Source of the DNA: Lampris incognitus
Lineage: Eukaryota > Chordata > Actinopteri > Lampriformes > Lampridae
DNA length: 64,000 bases
Assembly: GCF_029633865.1 (NCBI RefSeq)
Contig: NC_079217.1
Span: 57,726,973 to 57,790,972 of the forward strand
Reading direction: 5' to 3'
Part shown: in pieces, positions 43,976-55,746 of the stretch
How the letters are laid out: every line of letters starts with the position of its first letter
Position numbering within the stretch: position 1 is the first letter of the stretch
Notes under the pieces: model-generated
What the model saw: only the letters and a program-made list of their open reading frames with translations
The model's database searches: none
What the model was told of the DNA's origin: nothing
Program-made: the position numbers and the translations under genes

Positions 43976-44780
43976 GTTAGTGCATTCCAGGTTCGCGTCC
44001 CGATCGCGGCGGATTCCCGGCTGCCCCTCGAATTTGCTACATTCGCTAATTAAAAAAAGCTTTGAAAGCCCTTATCTCAAAGAGAGAAAATGATAATAAT
44101 TTGCCATCGCGCGCGTGTACTATTCTTAGCTTTTCTCTCGTACAGGACACATTCTTATCAGGGTAATGTCAAGGAGCTGTGACTCTGTCTCTCTTGCTGC
44201 TCTTAATAGTTTAGGTCTTGATTACAGTTAAAGTTTAATTAACTGCTGCATGCCAGCCTATTGCCTAAAACATAATCCGGCGTGGGTGTTATCAGTGAAG
44301 ATTTCCCAGCCGCTGCCAGCCCCGTCCCCGTGCCGCTGGAAGTCTGGAGCAACAGGCAGGAACCAACACTGTCACGTGATTGGCTGCTGATGGAAGCTGT
44401 CACTCAAAAGTTGAACATCACGTGGCATGTCCCTGGTCACAGCTGTCTGATATCTGAATGATAATTCTGTTTTTTTTTTTTTTTTGCACCTTAGGTCTTA
44501 TTGTTGTAGTTTTTGCCATATCTTTCATGGTATCATTTTACTCCACACTTCATTTTGCAGACTTCAGGCAAAGCTTTACAGGGGTGTCTTATGGGGCAAG
44601 TGAACAGGAGTCTTTAAACAACAGTGCCCCCCAGTGTTTCAGTCAGACTATGTCCATGACTGCCCATTATCTATGTCTTCTCTATTGTCAAGTCTCTATT
44701 GTGCCGGCCGGCTAGTTTATGGATGGTAACTACTACCTACGGGAAGTATAAGTTGCTACTGCCTGCATGCAGGCTGAATC
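43976..44780. other. no recognisable gene
   Basis: A B-box-like ggttcgcgtcccg at about 44009 sits in a short GC-rich patch that could be a tRNA-derived fragment. A 14-T run at 44469-44484. Otherwise nothing. Confidence 0.4.
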
Positions 44781-45262
44781 AGGAAGTAGATTAGTAGTGG
44801 TGGTCGCCATTTGGATGCTGCCTGCCCTTCCTCTCCTGACATAAGTTTTTTTTTAAAACATTTTTTTTTACATGATGATGCTGGTCGCGTAGCCTGGGTC
44901 CTGGACTGCTCCGTTGGCATGTGGATACTGCTTGGCATCCTGTGCATCACATTCTTCATACATTTTATGTCCATTGTAATTCTGTTATCCTCTTTCAATG
45001 TTGTATTGTGTAAATTGCGTGAACACAACATCTATTGCACGCTGTCTGTCTTGGGAGAGAGATCCCTCCTCTGCGGCTCTCCCTGAGGTTTCTTCCTATT
45101 TCTTCTCCCTGTTAAAGGGTTTTTTTTTTTTATTAGGGAGTTGCTCCTTATCCGATGAGAGGGTCTAAGGACAGGATGTTGTGTTTCTGTTAAACCCACT
45201 GAGGCAAATTTGTAATTTGTGATATTGGGGAATACAAATAAAATTGAAAATTGAAATTGAAT
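44781..45262 (+). repeat. interspersed fish repeat ending in (TTGAAA)-type tail
   Basis: Contains gctctccctgaggtttcttc, cctgttaaagggttttt, atccgatgagagggtctaag and ends aataaaattgaaaattgaaattgaa. This block is familiar from many teleost sequences as a retroposon 3' end with a simple tail. The frame at 44811-45086 (91 codons, hydrophobic) is part of the repeat and its coding value is doubtful. Confidence 0.55.
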
Positions 45263-45594
45263 AGATCAGCCATGTCATCCACCATTGCTCATATTGGACA
45301 TCTCACATCATAATTTTTAACTTTCACTTCCAAATATAAGGTTTAGGTAGTTGGGATATATTGGACTTGTTGAAACATGTCTGACACTCCTGTCCAGGTG
45401 TCCCATAAGACACCGCTGTAAAGCTGAGTCCAGTGGTGGTCCATGTCCACAATCTACTAAATGAAGCCAGTGAGTAAAATGGGTTATAATCAATATACAC
45501 GATGGAAAAAAAACTACAGAAATGATACCCAGGTTAAAAAAATGCGGAATGTACCTTTAACAACGTGACAGCCGACCAAGAAAGGGACACAAAC
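45263..45594. other. no recognisable feature
   Basis: A+T-rich unique sequence; no support for a gene. Confidence 0.4.
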
Positions 45595-45722
45595 ATCCAT
45601 CCATCCATCTTAACCTCTTATCCTGCTCTCAGGGTCGCGGGGATGCTGGAGCCTATCCCAGCAGTCACTGGGTGGAAGGTGGGGAGACACCCTGGACAGG
45701 CCGCCAGGCCATCACAGGGCCC
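45595..45722 (-). repeat. SINE family B tail fragment
   Basis: CCATCCATCCATC tail, cttatcctgctctcagggtc and ggagacaccctggacaggcc, stopping where the CA tract would begin. Confidence 0.82.
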
Positions 45723-46103
45723 ACACAAAGATGTTCCCCTGTGAGACAACAGATCAGGAGGATTTTAGACGGACTGCAGACGACCACATTGAGTCATTCT
45801 GTCAACAGTCCTGAGGTCACTGAGGAGGTCAGAACCTACACAACACTGTCTGTCTGTCTGTCTGTCCGTCTATCTGTCTGTAGTTGGGACCTCCAGGTGA
45901 CACCATCTTTTGCAGATTTCAGTTTCGAAATTGACCACAGCCACTATGATTCTATCATTCTTTCACTCGCTGTCTTTCCCACACTGTTTTCACATCCCTC
46001 TCCTATTTCATCCCCCCCCCCCCCCACATCAGTTTTGAGCTCCAGGTAGGTTTAGCTCTCTGACCACATGCTGGGGATTAACTTGGACCACACATAAACA
46101 GCA

Positions 46104-46142
<39 letters not shown>
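45723..46142. repeat. simple repeats: (CTGT)n, C-run and (CA)n
   Basis: (CTGT)n at about 45848-45887, a C-run at 46011-46025 and (CA)n at about 46107-46141, in otherwise unassigned sequence. Confidence 0.7.
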
Positions 46143-46143
<1 letters not shown>

Positions 46144-46259
46144 TCTTAGGTCTCCCTGTCTGAGTCTTTCTCTCTCTCCAGAGGAAGAGTACATAAACTC
46201 TTTGCTGTTTGCTGCAGATAACAAGTTGTACACTCACTGTGGAGCAGAGCATGTTAAAT

Positions 46260-46399
<140 letters not shown>

Positions 46400-46482
46400 C
46401 TAGTCAATTTGACTGTGAGAGTACATGTGTCTGGAGAACAAAGAAATCATCCCTACTTTAACTGTAGTAAGCTGTGGCCTAC

Positions 46483-46986
46483 AGTAGAAGATTGTGGTAG
46501 TACTGGGCAGCTCCCACTATCAGAAAGTAGAAGGCTGTGGTTGTGCTGGTCAGGTCCCAGTAACCAACAGTAGTAAACTGTGATTGTACTAGTCAGCTCC
46601 TTGTGACATACAGTAGAAGATTGTGGTTGTACTGGTTAGCTCCCAGTCACCAACAGTAGCAAACTGCGGTAGTACTAGTCAGCTCCTAGTGACCTACAGT
46701 AGAAGATTGTCGTTTTACTGGTCAGCTTCCAGTGTCCAACAGTAGAAGACTGTGGTTCTACTGGTCAGCTCCCAATATCAAATTGTAGAAGGCTATGGTT
46801 GTATTGGTCAGCTCCAAGTCACCAACAGTAGAAGATTGTGGTTTTACTGGTCAGCTCCCAGTGCCCAAAGGAGATTGTGGTAGGACTGGTCAGCTCCCAG
46901 TGACCAACAGTAATAGACTGTGGTTATACTGGTCAGCTTCCAGTGACCAGCAGTATAAGAATGTGGTTGCACTGGTCAGCTTCCAG
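46483..46986. repeat. minisatellite, 43-bp unit, about 12 copies
   Basis: Typical unit: agtagaagattgtggttgta followed by ctggtcagctcccagtgacc and aac. About 11.7 diverged copies run head to tail, with some units shortened (for example near 46864). The unit length is not a multiple of three, so the frame shifts each copy; the open frame from 46795 is a by-product. Confidence 0.88.
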
Positions 46987-47055
46987 GTGTGGAGATGTAG
47001 TGAATGTGTTACAGGATTGTTCTGGAAAATGGCATGCTTAGCCAGTCTGTTGAAC

Positions 47056-47180
47056 ATCCATCCATTATCCAAACCGCTTATCCTGCACTCAGGATCACGG
47101 GGATGCTGGAGCCTATCCCAGCAGTCATTGGGCAGCAGACAGGGAGATACCCTGGACAGGCTGCCAGGCCATCACAGGGC

Positions 47181-47264
<84 letters not shown>

Positions 47265-47511
47265 GGACAATTTAGTATGGCTGATTCACTTGACCTACAT
47301 GTCTTTGGACTGTGGGAGGAAACCGACGCACCCGGAGGAAACCCACACAGAGGGGAGGGGAGAACATGCAAACTCCATACAGAGGATGACCCGGGACAAC
47401 CCCCAAGGTTGGACTACCCCAGAGCTCGAACCCAGGACCTTCTTGCTGTGAGGCGACCGCGCTAACCAATGTGCCGGCGACCGCGCTAACCAATGTGCCA
47501 CCGTGCCACCC
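47056..47511 (-). repeat. SINE family B, full length, with duplicated head segment
   Basis: Complete minus-strand copy with a 75-nt CA tract (about 47187-47260). The head segment GCGACCGCGCTAACCAATG plus 5 nt is present twice in tandem (47453-47476 and 47477-47500). The short flanks ttgaaca match on both sides. Confidence 0.9.
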
Positions 47512-48299
47512 TCTTTTGAACAGAAAAAGTTTAAAACAAACAAAACAAGTATTTATCATGCTCTTGGTTGCTCAACGAATTTCCCCCCAGATAACATTGT
47601 GAAGTCAGTCTTCTATAAACCCCAGTTTCCACTGGGAATGAACACCTGTTATACATCTGCACTCGCCTGCAGCTAATAGCGTCCATCAATACACAAGCTT
47701 TAGATATCACTTCTGTCTTTGTCAGCTTCTAATTAAGCAGGTTTAATTAACATGGGCTGGACTCAGGTACTGGTTTTTACTGCAGTCTTCATGCCCCGCT
47801 GTTGGAAAGTTGTCTGTCACATAACCCCAAATGACTTTTTGACCTTAAAGATCCAGTCCAAAGAAAATATTGTAGCATCTCATATTAATGCGGTTTTGAA
47901 CAAGTTTGTTAATGTCAAGTTACCCAAAATATCACAACTGCTGTTACTGTGAAAATGCGACTAAAGCTCCTTGAGAAAGTCTCCTCCTTGTTGACAACAT
48001 AATTAAACCATTTCAGAAAACCAGTCAGCTTTGGTAATAAATGACATCATAAAATACTCTGATTTGATTGGACAGTCAATGAATTATCATCAGTGTGTTA
48101 GTTGGTCTGTTTTTGAATGGTTGCCTAGCAACACCATGCTAGTTAGCGAGCTAGCTAGCTAGCTAGCTAGCTAACAATAGAATCTTTGTGACTTCAACCT
48201 TCTCAGAATTAACTGTGTTCAGACAGGGGATGCTAACACATGTATAGCAATTCAAATGATACTTCTGAAGATGAGGAAATGACTCCTAACATAATATTA
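47512..48299. other. no gene; (GCTA)n run
   Basis: A gagctagctagctagctagc-type run at about 48146-48173. A 66-codon frame at 47752-47952 has no domain. Confidence 0.4.
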
Positions 48300-50335
48300 C
48301 ACAATAAAACCTGTCTGACTGAATCAGAACCAGAATCTGAAGCAACTTTACTAGCCAAGTGTGCCTATGCACATGAGGAATTTGACTCTGGTTAACAGCA
48401 GCTTCTAGCACTTGTAGACTTCACTCACACGCAAAACAACAAAGAAAAGAAAAAGACAAAACAAATGAAAAAAGAAAAAAAACCAGACAAAATAAATAGA
48501 AGAACAACAGGAAATTGGAAGCAAGCAAGTATGCACAACAGGTATATGTTGCTGCTCTAGAGCTTTTTTATGGTTGAATAATCAACAACCTATGTTCATA
48601 CATTATGCCATATTGCTTATATACTATATTGCCCATACACTATATACCATACCACAACTCCACAACCCATCATGCCCATATACATTGTTATATACTCACA
48701 CTATATTATCTTATGTACCAGAAGTATACACTATAAGTTCACCTACCAGCCACCTCACAACTACATACTATATTATATACCTATGTTACAACCACAACAA
48801 TTACCTCAATAATTGTAACCAGTATACAGCAGTTGGATATGTATTAACAATTGCACATTTATATTGCACAAACATTGTATTGCAAATCTGGTTTAAAGAG
48901 GTAGTGCACATCTGTAGGAGAGACACCTTGACAAGAAGGGGCTATGTATAGTGTAATATTTACATAATAAGTGTCCATTATTGCACCATGCTGTTAAGTG
49001 TTCATGAGAGGGTTGGCCTGTTGGGGAAAAACTGTTCCTCTGTCTGGTGATTTTGGTGTATATTGCTCTGTAGTGCTTGCCAGAGGGTGGTAGTAGTTCA
49101 AAAAGTCTGTATCCTAGGTGGGGGGGGGGGTCTGTGCTGAATCTGCCCACCTGTTTCCTTGTATGCCTCAAGTCCTGCAGGATGGGCAGAGGTGTGCCAA
49201 TGATATTCTTTTTCTGCAGTCTTTACTGTTCGATGCAGTCTGCCCCTATCCTGTTTTGTTGCTGCTTCGAACCAGAACACAATTGGATGTGCGCAGGACA
49301 GATTCAGTGAGTCGTGTGGTAAACTAAATTTCCTCAATTGCCGTAGAAAGAACATCCTCTGCTGGGCGTTTTTGAGGATGGGGTTGATGTCAGTCTCCCA
49401 CTTCAGGTCTTTGGATATGGTAGTTCCCAGGAACTTGACAGTCTCCATGGTTGACACAGGGCTGTTGGATATTGTTAGGGGTAGAAATGCCAAGGGGTGT
49501 CTTCTAAAGTCCACTGTCATCTCTTTCTCTTTCTTCAGTCTTAAGCGTGTTCTGCATCAAGTTTTTCTGACTACACCAGAGTACTAGCTGCTCAACCTCC
49601 CGCCGATATGCAGACTCATCGCCATCCTGGATGAATCGATGACCATAGTGTCATCTGCAAACTTCAGCATTTTAACAGCTGGGTCCTTGGAGGTGCAGAG
49701 GGAGAAGAGCCGTGGGGAGCGGACACATCCCTGTGGGGCACCAGTGCTGACTGTTCATATACCAGAGGTGACTTCTCCCCAGTCTCACCTGCTGTTTCCT
49801 GCCTGTCAGGAAGCTGGTGATCCACTGACAGATGGCGGGAGATACAGGGAGCTGCATGAGTTTGGAGGGGAGGATTTCTGGAATGATGGTGTTGAACACC
49901 GAGCTGAAGTCCACAAACAGGATCCTTGCATATGTCGGCAGACAGTCAAGGTGTTGCAGGATATAGTGCAGTACCATGTTGACTGTATCATCCACTGACT
50001 TGCTTGCTCAGTAGGAAAACTATAGGGGGTCCAGTAGATGTCCTATGACGTTCTTCAGGTGGGCCAACACCTGTCATTCAAGGTCTTCATGACTACAGGA
50101 CTGTTGCTCGCTCTTACTTAAAGACATCAGAGCAAGCGGCAGGCCTGTAGTCATTCAGTTCTGTGATGGAGAGTTTCTTTGGGGGGCTGGGATGATGGTG
50201 GAGCATTTGAAGCAGGAGGGGACTTTACTCAGCTCCAGTGATCTGTTGAAGATCTGCGTGAAGGTTGGAGCCAGTTGGTCAGCAAAGTCTTTCAGACGGG
50301 ATGGGGAATTAAAATCATTAGACTGGGTCTTTAAA
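48300..50335 (-). pseudogene. CR1/L2-like LINE with RT, decayed
   Basis: Minus strand. RT starts near SKDFADQLAPTFTQIFNRSL at about 50290 and shows MDDTVNMVLHYILQHLDCLP, RILFVDFSSVFNTIIPEIL with the first catalytic Asp (about 49900), FLTGRKQQVRLG, then DGDE-like and VDFRRHPLAFLPLTI, VKFLGTTISKDLKWETDINP and MFFLRQLRKFSL (49350-49500). The LPSGK-like end is at about 49070-49100. The 3' UTR (48300-48900) begins at the attaatttaactctgg-type block near 48330 complement and is A/T-rich. Many frameshifts. Confidence 0.75.
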
Positions 50336-51775
50336 GGAGTTTATTTTTATTTTTTTATTTTTATTCAATTTGCTGTCTAGCTCCCTTTTCCTCACTTTGC
50401 GGCACAATTTCCTCATTATTTTCATTTTTCATTCATACTATTGATTTTATTGTCCTTGACTCTCTGTCATGGCAGTTATCTAATTCCACTCTGACAATAA
50501 ATGAGGAGCATGACAAAAATCTCTTACAGTATTGTCTCACCTTAATATGCTCATGAACAGATGCACAAAGCATAGAAACTTAAGTGCATGCCCTGATTTC
50601 AAAGTGCACTCCCTTTATACCTTGCAGCCCCAAACATGCTTTTTGTCACAGTCACAATGGTATGTACCCAGAGTTTCTCCCTAATCCTGTTTGGACCAAG
50701 AAGCTCAGCTTTGTTGCTGGGCTGTATGGATTACGGAATTTGCTCAAAGAGTTCATATGTCAGGTCTCCTCTTGCCCTCATCTTCCAGCTTGTAATTCTC
50801 CAGGGCCATTCCTTCAGACCTTGTTACACTCCAGTGAGCTTCCCATACAATCTTCTGCTATCGGCCTTTATTAGTGCGCACAGAGAAGACACTTTATAGC
50901 CCTGCCTTCAATTTGCTACACATGAACTTTAAGCATCTATCCAAGCAATATGAAGTTAAACATGATATAGGTCATACATGGTCAAAGATTAAAAGTAAGC
51001 AAATGTCATATCTGATTATATGGCAGATAAATTGCCTTCACACTCTCTTTTTCATACCCTCACACACATGATGGTAACGTTTCTATTTAGCTTGATATTT
51101 TGACTGACTGGAATACAAAATCTCTACTTGGACTACCTTAATCTGAAGAGACTGTCCCGTTCCGGTTGAAATTAAATTCAGTTGGAAAGGACTGGTGTTA
51201 ACCTGTTCATAAACTTTCAAAGCCAGAATATTTTCAATTTAAAATGACCAATTTCTTTGAGACAACATCGTATGTTTTCTGCGTATGTTTGCTCACAGAG
51301 GCTTGTTGATGTCATATTGTGGTCCTGGTGGAAGCCAGGGAAATGAAGGTTAAACCCTCTGCTAAATTGCATTCGCAGTCAAGCTAATCTTGTCCTCTCC
51401 TTCCTGTGTCTGCAGATTGTAGTAAACCTATATTGGGCTCACACTGCCACCTGATATGGAAAAAGAGCCAAAACCCTGTCATCTCTTTACAACACACAGT
51501 ACATATTTGTACGCACAACAAACATGTTTATATCAGAAATGTGTTTTTTTTGTGTGGAGAACATGAGATCGTCCTGCTCATGTTAAAAGTTTTCTTATGT
51601 AAAAATACACCTTCATCTGATCACCTTGTCTGCATGTAAACAATGTGTTTGTAATATTTGATCTGAAATGTCCTGTATGTAGAATGATGACATATTCTGC
51701 ATGTACGTGATGACTGTTTTTTGGGGTATATCAAGACATGAGAACATCATTAAAGAACAACCAGGATTTCACTCT
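50336..51775. other. no recognisable gene
   Basis: Unique-looking sequence. Overlapping frames at 50584-50899 on the plus strand lack a domain and have no convincing splice sites. Confidence 0.4.
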
Positions 51776-52664
51776 TACCTAAAACGACCATGGGCGGGCA
51801 AAATGACCGCCAGTTTTTAAACTCTATACGTATTCTGTCAAGATAAATACCCAATTGAGATATTAATATGTCAGTATGTCTGTTATGAAACTGACACTAA
51901 AATTAACATTTTAACAACTATAATAGTATTTTTAAACAATTTAAACTTCAGAGAAACATGGTGGAACTTGAATAACAAAATTGAAAAAATGAAAATACTA
52001 CCTGAAAAACAAAACAGAAAACACGTTTTGCCAATCTAAACAAATGTAAAATGTAAAAAAAAAAAAGAACTGAAAATAAATATAAAAAGTATAATAAATA
52101 TTAAAACAGTCCCAAACAACGACTGGAACTTAAAAACTACTGTAACAACCGTGGGTGGTCATTTTGACCGCCGCAGTTTTTAAACTCTATATTCTGTCAA
52201 GATAAATACCCAATTGAGATATTAATGCATTACATAAGTTAGTATGTCTGTTAAGAAACTTACACCAAAATGAACATTTTAGCAACTATAATACTATTTT
52301 TCAAACAATTTAAAATGGCTGCTGTCCAATGCCTGTAAATACTGCAACGCCTCGGTGGTATTCATGTTGCGTCTGTAACGGCGTCTGTAACCAGACATGT
52401 TGGCAATAATAAAAAATCAAGTTATCAAGTTTAAAGGGCAGCACAGTGGTTAGCGCGGTCGCCTCACAGCAAGAAGGCCCTGGGTTCAAGCCCCGGGGTA
52501 GTCCAACCTTGGTGGGCCATCCCGGGTCGTCCTCTGTGTGGAGTTCGCATGGTCTCCCCGTGTCTGCATGGGTTTCCTCCGGGGGCTCCGGTTTCTCCCC
52601 AAAGACATGTAAGTCAGGTGAATTGCAGTACTAAATTGTCCCTAGGAATGAATGAATGAATGAA

Positions 52665-52701
<37 letters not shown>

Positions 52702-52976
52702 TGGCTGGCGGCCTGTCCAGGGTGTCTCCCCAATTACTGCTGGAATAGGCTCCAGCGTCCCTGAGAGCAGGATAAGCAGTTAAGACAATGGATGGGATGG
52801 AAGTTTAGTAGACTATTTCTCTGTACTGGAGAACGCTAGTGTGTTTCTAGGACAAAGCAATGAACTTCACGAAGGAAATGATGCGACCAACACACATCAT
52901 AAATACTGACATGACGCGCACCATCACGCGCAAATTACGAGACAGTTATGTTGACCGTCCATGGTGGTTTTAGGTA
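51776..52976. mobile_element. inverted-repeat element with an internal direct duplication
   Basis: The ends are TACCTAAAACGACCATGG on the left and, complemented, TACCTAAAACCACCATGG on the right (21 of 24 over the first 24 nt). Inside, 51787-51945 and 52148-52314 are diverged direct copies of one another (shared core agataaatacccaattgaga). A SINE-B copy (52435-52800) lies in the right half. No TSD is evident and no transposase is present; the class is not assigned. Confidence 0.5.
52434..52800 (+). repeat. SINE family B, full length, plus strand
   Basis: The most complete head: cagtggttagcgcggtcgcc with A-box-like TTAGCGCGG and B-box-like gggttcaagcccc at about 52487-52499, then core, GAAT/GT/GA tract and tail. 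Flanks AAGTTTA at 52427-52433 and 52801-52807 match. Confidence 0.9.
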
Positions 52977-53689
52977 GAACTTATCGCAACTTTTTTTTTG
53001 TGCGATTAATGTAAAGCCCATTTTAATGCCAATATATGCAGTTTTAGGGGAATTCAGGGAGCGGCAGGCCTGTACCCCCCCCCCAACAAAGTTATTAAAC
53101 TTTGAAAATCCAAAAACGGTCACAATGACCATCTTGGTCACATCAGTAAATGACAAACATGATCCCGGGTCTGTACTCACATTGAGATTGTTTTAAAGGT
53201 GCGGGGTTTAACCATTGGAAAGACAAAATCAGTGCTGCAGCAGGATGTACTCGCAGCCCATACCATCCTGCCATTAAATATGGATGGAGATGAGTGAACA
53301 CGCCAGGGCTGGAAACACACCACTGTTCTTCATAATTGATCATCTAGCTGTAGCTTTCCAAGGCTGGAGCATGAGAAGACGGTCGACCCAGAGGGGAGAC
53401 GGAAAAATAAAAAGTCAGAAATGAGGTGGGAGATCAGATAGCTGGTCAGCGGACAATTATTTTTCGTTTTCCAAGGATGACATTTAGCATTTTCTGCTTG
53501 CATGTTGTAGATAGGTGTGGAAAGAGAGCTGGGATGGGGTTTAGACATGAGACATGTAACACAGGACCTGAGCTCGACTGAAAGCCAGAATATTGTCTAA
53601 TCTGAGACCAGACGATCATGCTCGTGGTCTGTTTTAGTCGCTGGCATGCCTTTTGAAAAACCATGCACACTCAAAAAAATGATTTGTTG
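52977..53689. other. no recognisable gene
   Basis: Minus-strand frames at 52935-53670 (65-82 codons each) overlap but have no domain. Confidence 0.4.
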
Positions 53690-54062
53690 AATTTACCTAA
53701 TATAGTTATGTCAACAATTTCCACATAACTGAGTTGTGTTCAAATTAATTTAATACTATTATTACAGAGGAAATAACTAACTTATGTGAAACCAACAAGA
53801 CTGTATTAAGTAATTTCAGTATTATCTGGTCAAGTTAGCCTTAATTAATCCGTCAGTGTTCAGCTAATATAAATATAACTCAACTGTATTTAGTAACACC
53901 AACTGAACAACTCCTTGTTCCAACTTAACTGACTTGAATAAGCAGTACTCAAGTAGTTTTCATTGTTATAAAGCTAGTGAATTTATGTTGGACTTACTAA
54001 ACCTGGTTATGTCAACAATTTCCACACAATGTGGTTATGTAAATTCAAATCACAATACCTTG
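53690..54062. repeat. possible MITE with repeated end motif
   Basis: The motif gttatgtcaacaatttccac occurs at about 53707 and again at about 54007, in direct orientation about 300 bp apart, each preceded by a ttacctaa or ttactaaacct-like run. A/T-rich and non-coding. Confidence 0.4.
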
Positions 54063-54453
54063 GTTCTGTGAAAAACATTTATTTCCAATGAAACATGAAC
54101 ATTCACATATTTAAAACCACAAATGTTAACTTGTTTGAGCGTATCTGCTGCTCTGCTCTCTCCACACTGCAGGAAAAGATGAGAAAATATAATGTACTTA
54201 CTCATAGAACTATAGGGAGCTGCCAACACGCAAATTTGCCAAAATGTTTAACTATCCTTTTAAAATTACTCGTGCATATCTAGGAAACCATTTTTCAACA
54301 TGTATAGTCTATATTTCCCAATTTCTAAATAAAAATGTTGAGATTAAAATATTTCACTTCATGTTATAAAATTCTCAACTTTGTTTACAGTTAAATCTTT
54401 ATAAAATGCCCAAAGAAAACAGAAATCTCTTACAGGACCTGCGAAACTAAACC

Positions 54454-54914
54454 TTAAAGCTTTAGTGCGTAACTTTTACACATAAATGGATGTCTGTTAC
54501 ATTCAAGCCCTTGTCAAACGAGTTCACACAATGCTGATTAAGCCTTTCACCACCAGGTAAATCTCTCTGTATTTCACTGTATACAGAGTTTTTAAACCTG
54601 GTGTCTGGGTATACATTCCCACCCTGCTGGGAGGACAGAATGTAACTAGCCAATGAGTGTAGCCTCCAAAGAATTGTTATTATTCAAAAAGAATGATTTT
54701 TGAATAATAATTGATTAATTAATTGATGATTGGCTTGTTACATTCTATCCTCCCATGCAGGTGGGAATGTCTAACCCAACACCAGATTTAAAAACACTGT
54801 GAAATACAGAGATTTATCTGGTGGTGATAGGCTTAATCAGCACTGTGTGAACTCGTTTGACAAAGGCTTGAATGTAACAGACATCCAATTAAAAGTTACG
54901 CATTACAGCTTTAA
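54454..54914. mobile_element. foldback MITE, arms of about 190 bp, TTAA ends
   Basis: The left arm (about 54454-54655) and the right arm (about 54732-54914) are inverted copies at roughly 88-90 percent identity, starting TTAAAGCTTTAGTGCGTAAC and TTAAAGCTGTAATGCGTAAC. The centre has its own small palindrome around ttattattcaaaaa. Ends coincide with TTAA on both sides, which would fit a TTAA-targeting superfamily such as piggyBac or Kolobok; because the ends are palindromic with TTAA this is not decisive. No protein is encoded. Confidence 0.8.
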
Positions 54915-55125
54915 GAAGCTCCCAAAAGCAGGCAGAATGAAAATGGTTGAATACTTTTTTCCTCACAATTACTTAACACTGTAAAATGAAACCTTAGGTA
55001 CTGATTTTTTTTTAAAGATTAACCATCTACATGAATACGCTGAACAAATGTTTTGTCATGTAAAAATACTTCAACATAATGTCTGTGAATGTTCTCATTC
55101 ATCCAGGTCATGGTTATCCAAAGGA

Positions 55126-55239
55126 GTTGAATCAAGTGCAACTGGACTTGGTATATATCCGTGAAGACGTTTCGCCTCTTGGATGAGAGGCGAAACGTCT
55201 TCACGGATATATACCAAGTCCAGTTGCACTTGATTCAAC
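55126..55239. repeat. perfect 54-bp inverted repeat (hairpin), 6-nt loop
   Basis: 55126-55179 and 55186-55239 are exact reverse complements over all 54 bases, with loop TGGATG at 55180-55185. The arm contains cgtgaagacgtttcgcctct, a motif that I recall from fish repeats. The left flank (gaatgttctcattcatccag) continues that repeat; the right flank does not. Confidence 0.95.
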
Positions 55240-55746
55240 ATAATATTTTCCTACCTGCCACTTCAGCATTATAAGGAGAGAGAAAAAAATCAGTGGAGTT
55301 TTCAAAAATTAACAAAAAAACAAAAACAAACAAAAAACACTAGTCCACCTTATTCAGTAAGGAATGGACATTTTCAACAAATAGTGCCAAATCTTATGAA
55401 GGCAAACTTAGTAATCATGTTTATGGTGCCTGCGACTGCCGTCACACTATCATCAAATGTTGCTCATTTGTTTCTCTCATCCTCCTTGCTACAACTCAAT
55501 AATCACCCGTCACTCTCCATTTCACACTGATCTCCCCTTCTGCAACTGACAAATTCAAACTTCTCATTTGTGTTTTTAAAGTTTCTATTATTCTCTCTTC
55601 CTTTTGTAAACACTTTCAAGTCTATTAAACATTCAGTGCATCCAATCCACTCTTCACAGACAGTTCAACGTGCAGATCCAAAAATCAGTTTTGTGCAAGA
55701 ATCTGTCCTCCAAGTTTCCTGTGCTGCTCAGGAGCACAACACTTGT
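55240..55746. other. no gene; A-rich run
   Basis: A poly-CAAA stretch at about 55310-55340. A 69-codon plus-strand frame at 55570-55779 overlaps the exon below on the other strand and is not supported. Confidence 0.4.

Noticed and set aside
46483..46986. CRISPR-like array
   Set aside because: Repeats are directly adjacent with no unique spacers and the sequence is clearly eukaryotic; it is a minisatellite.
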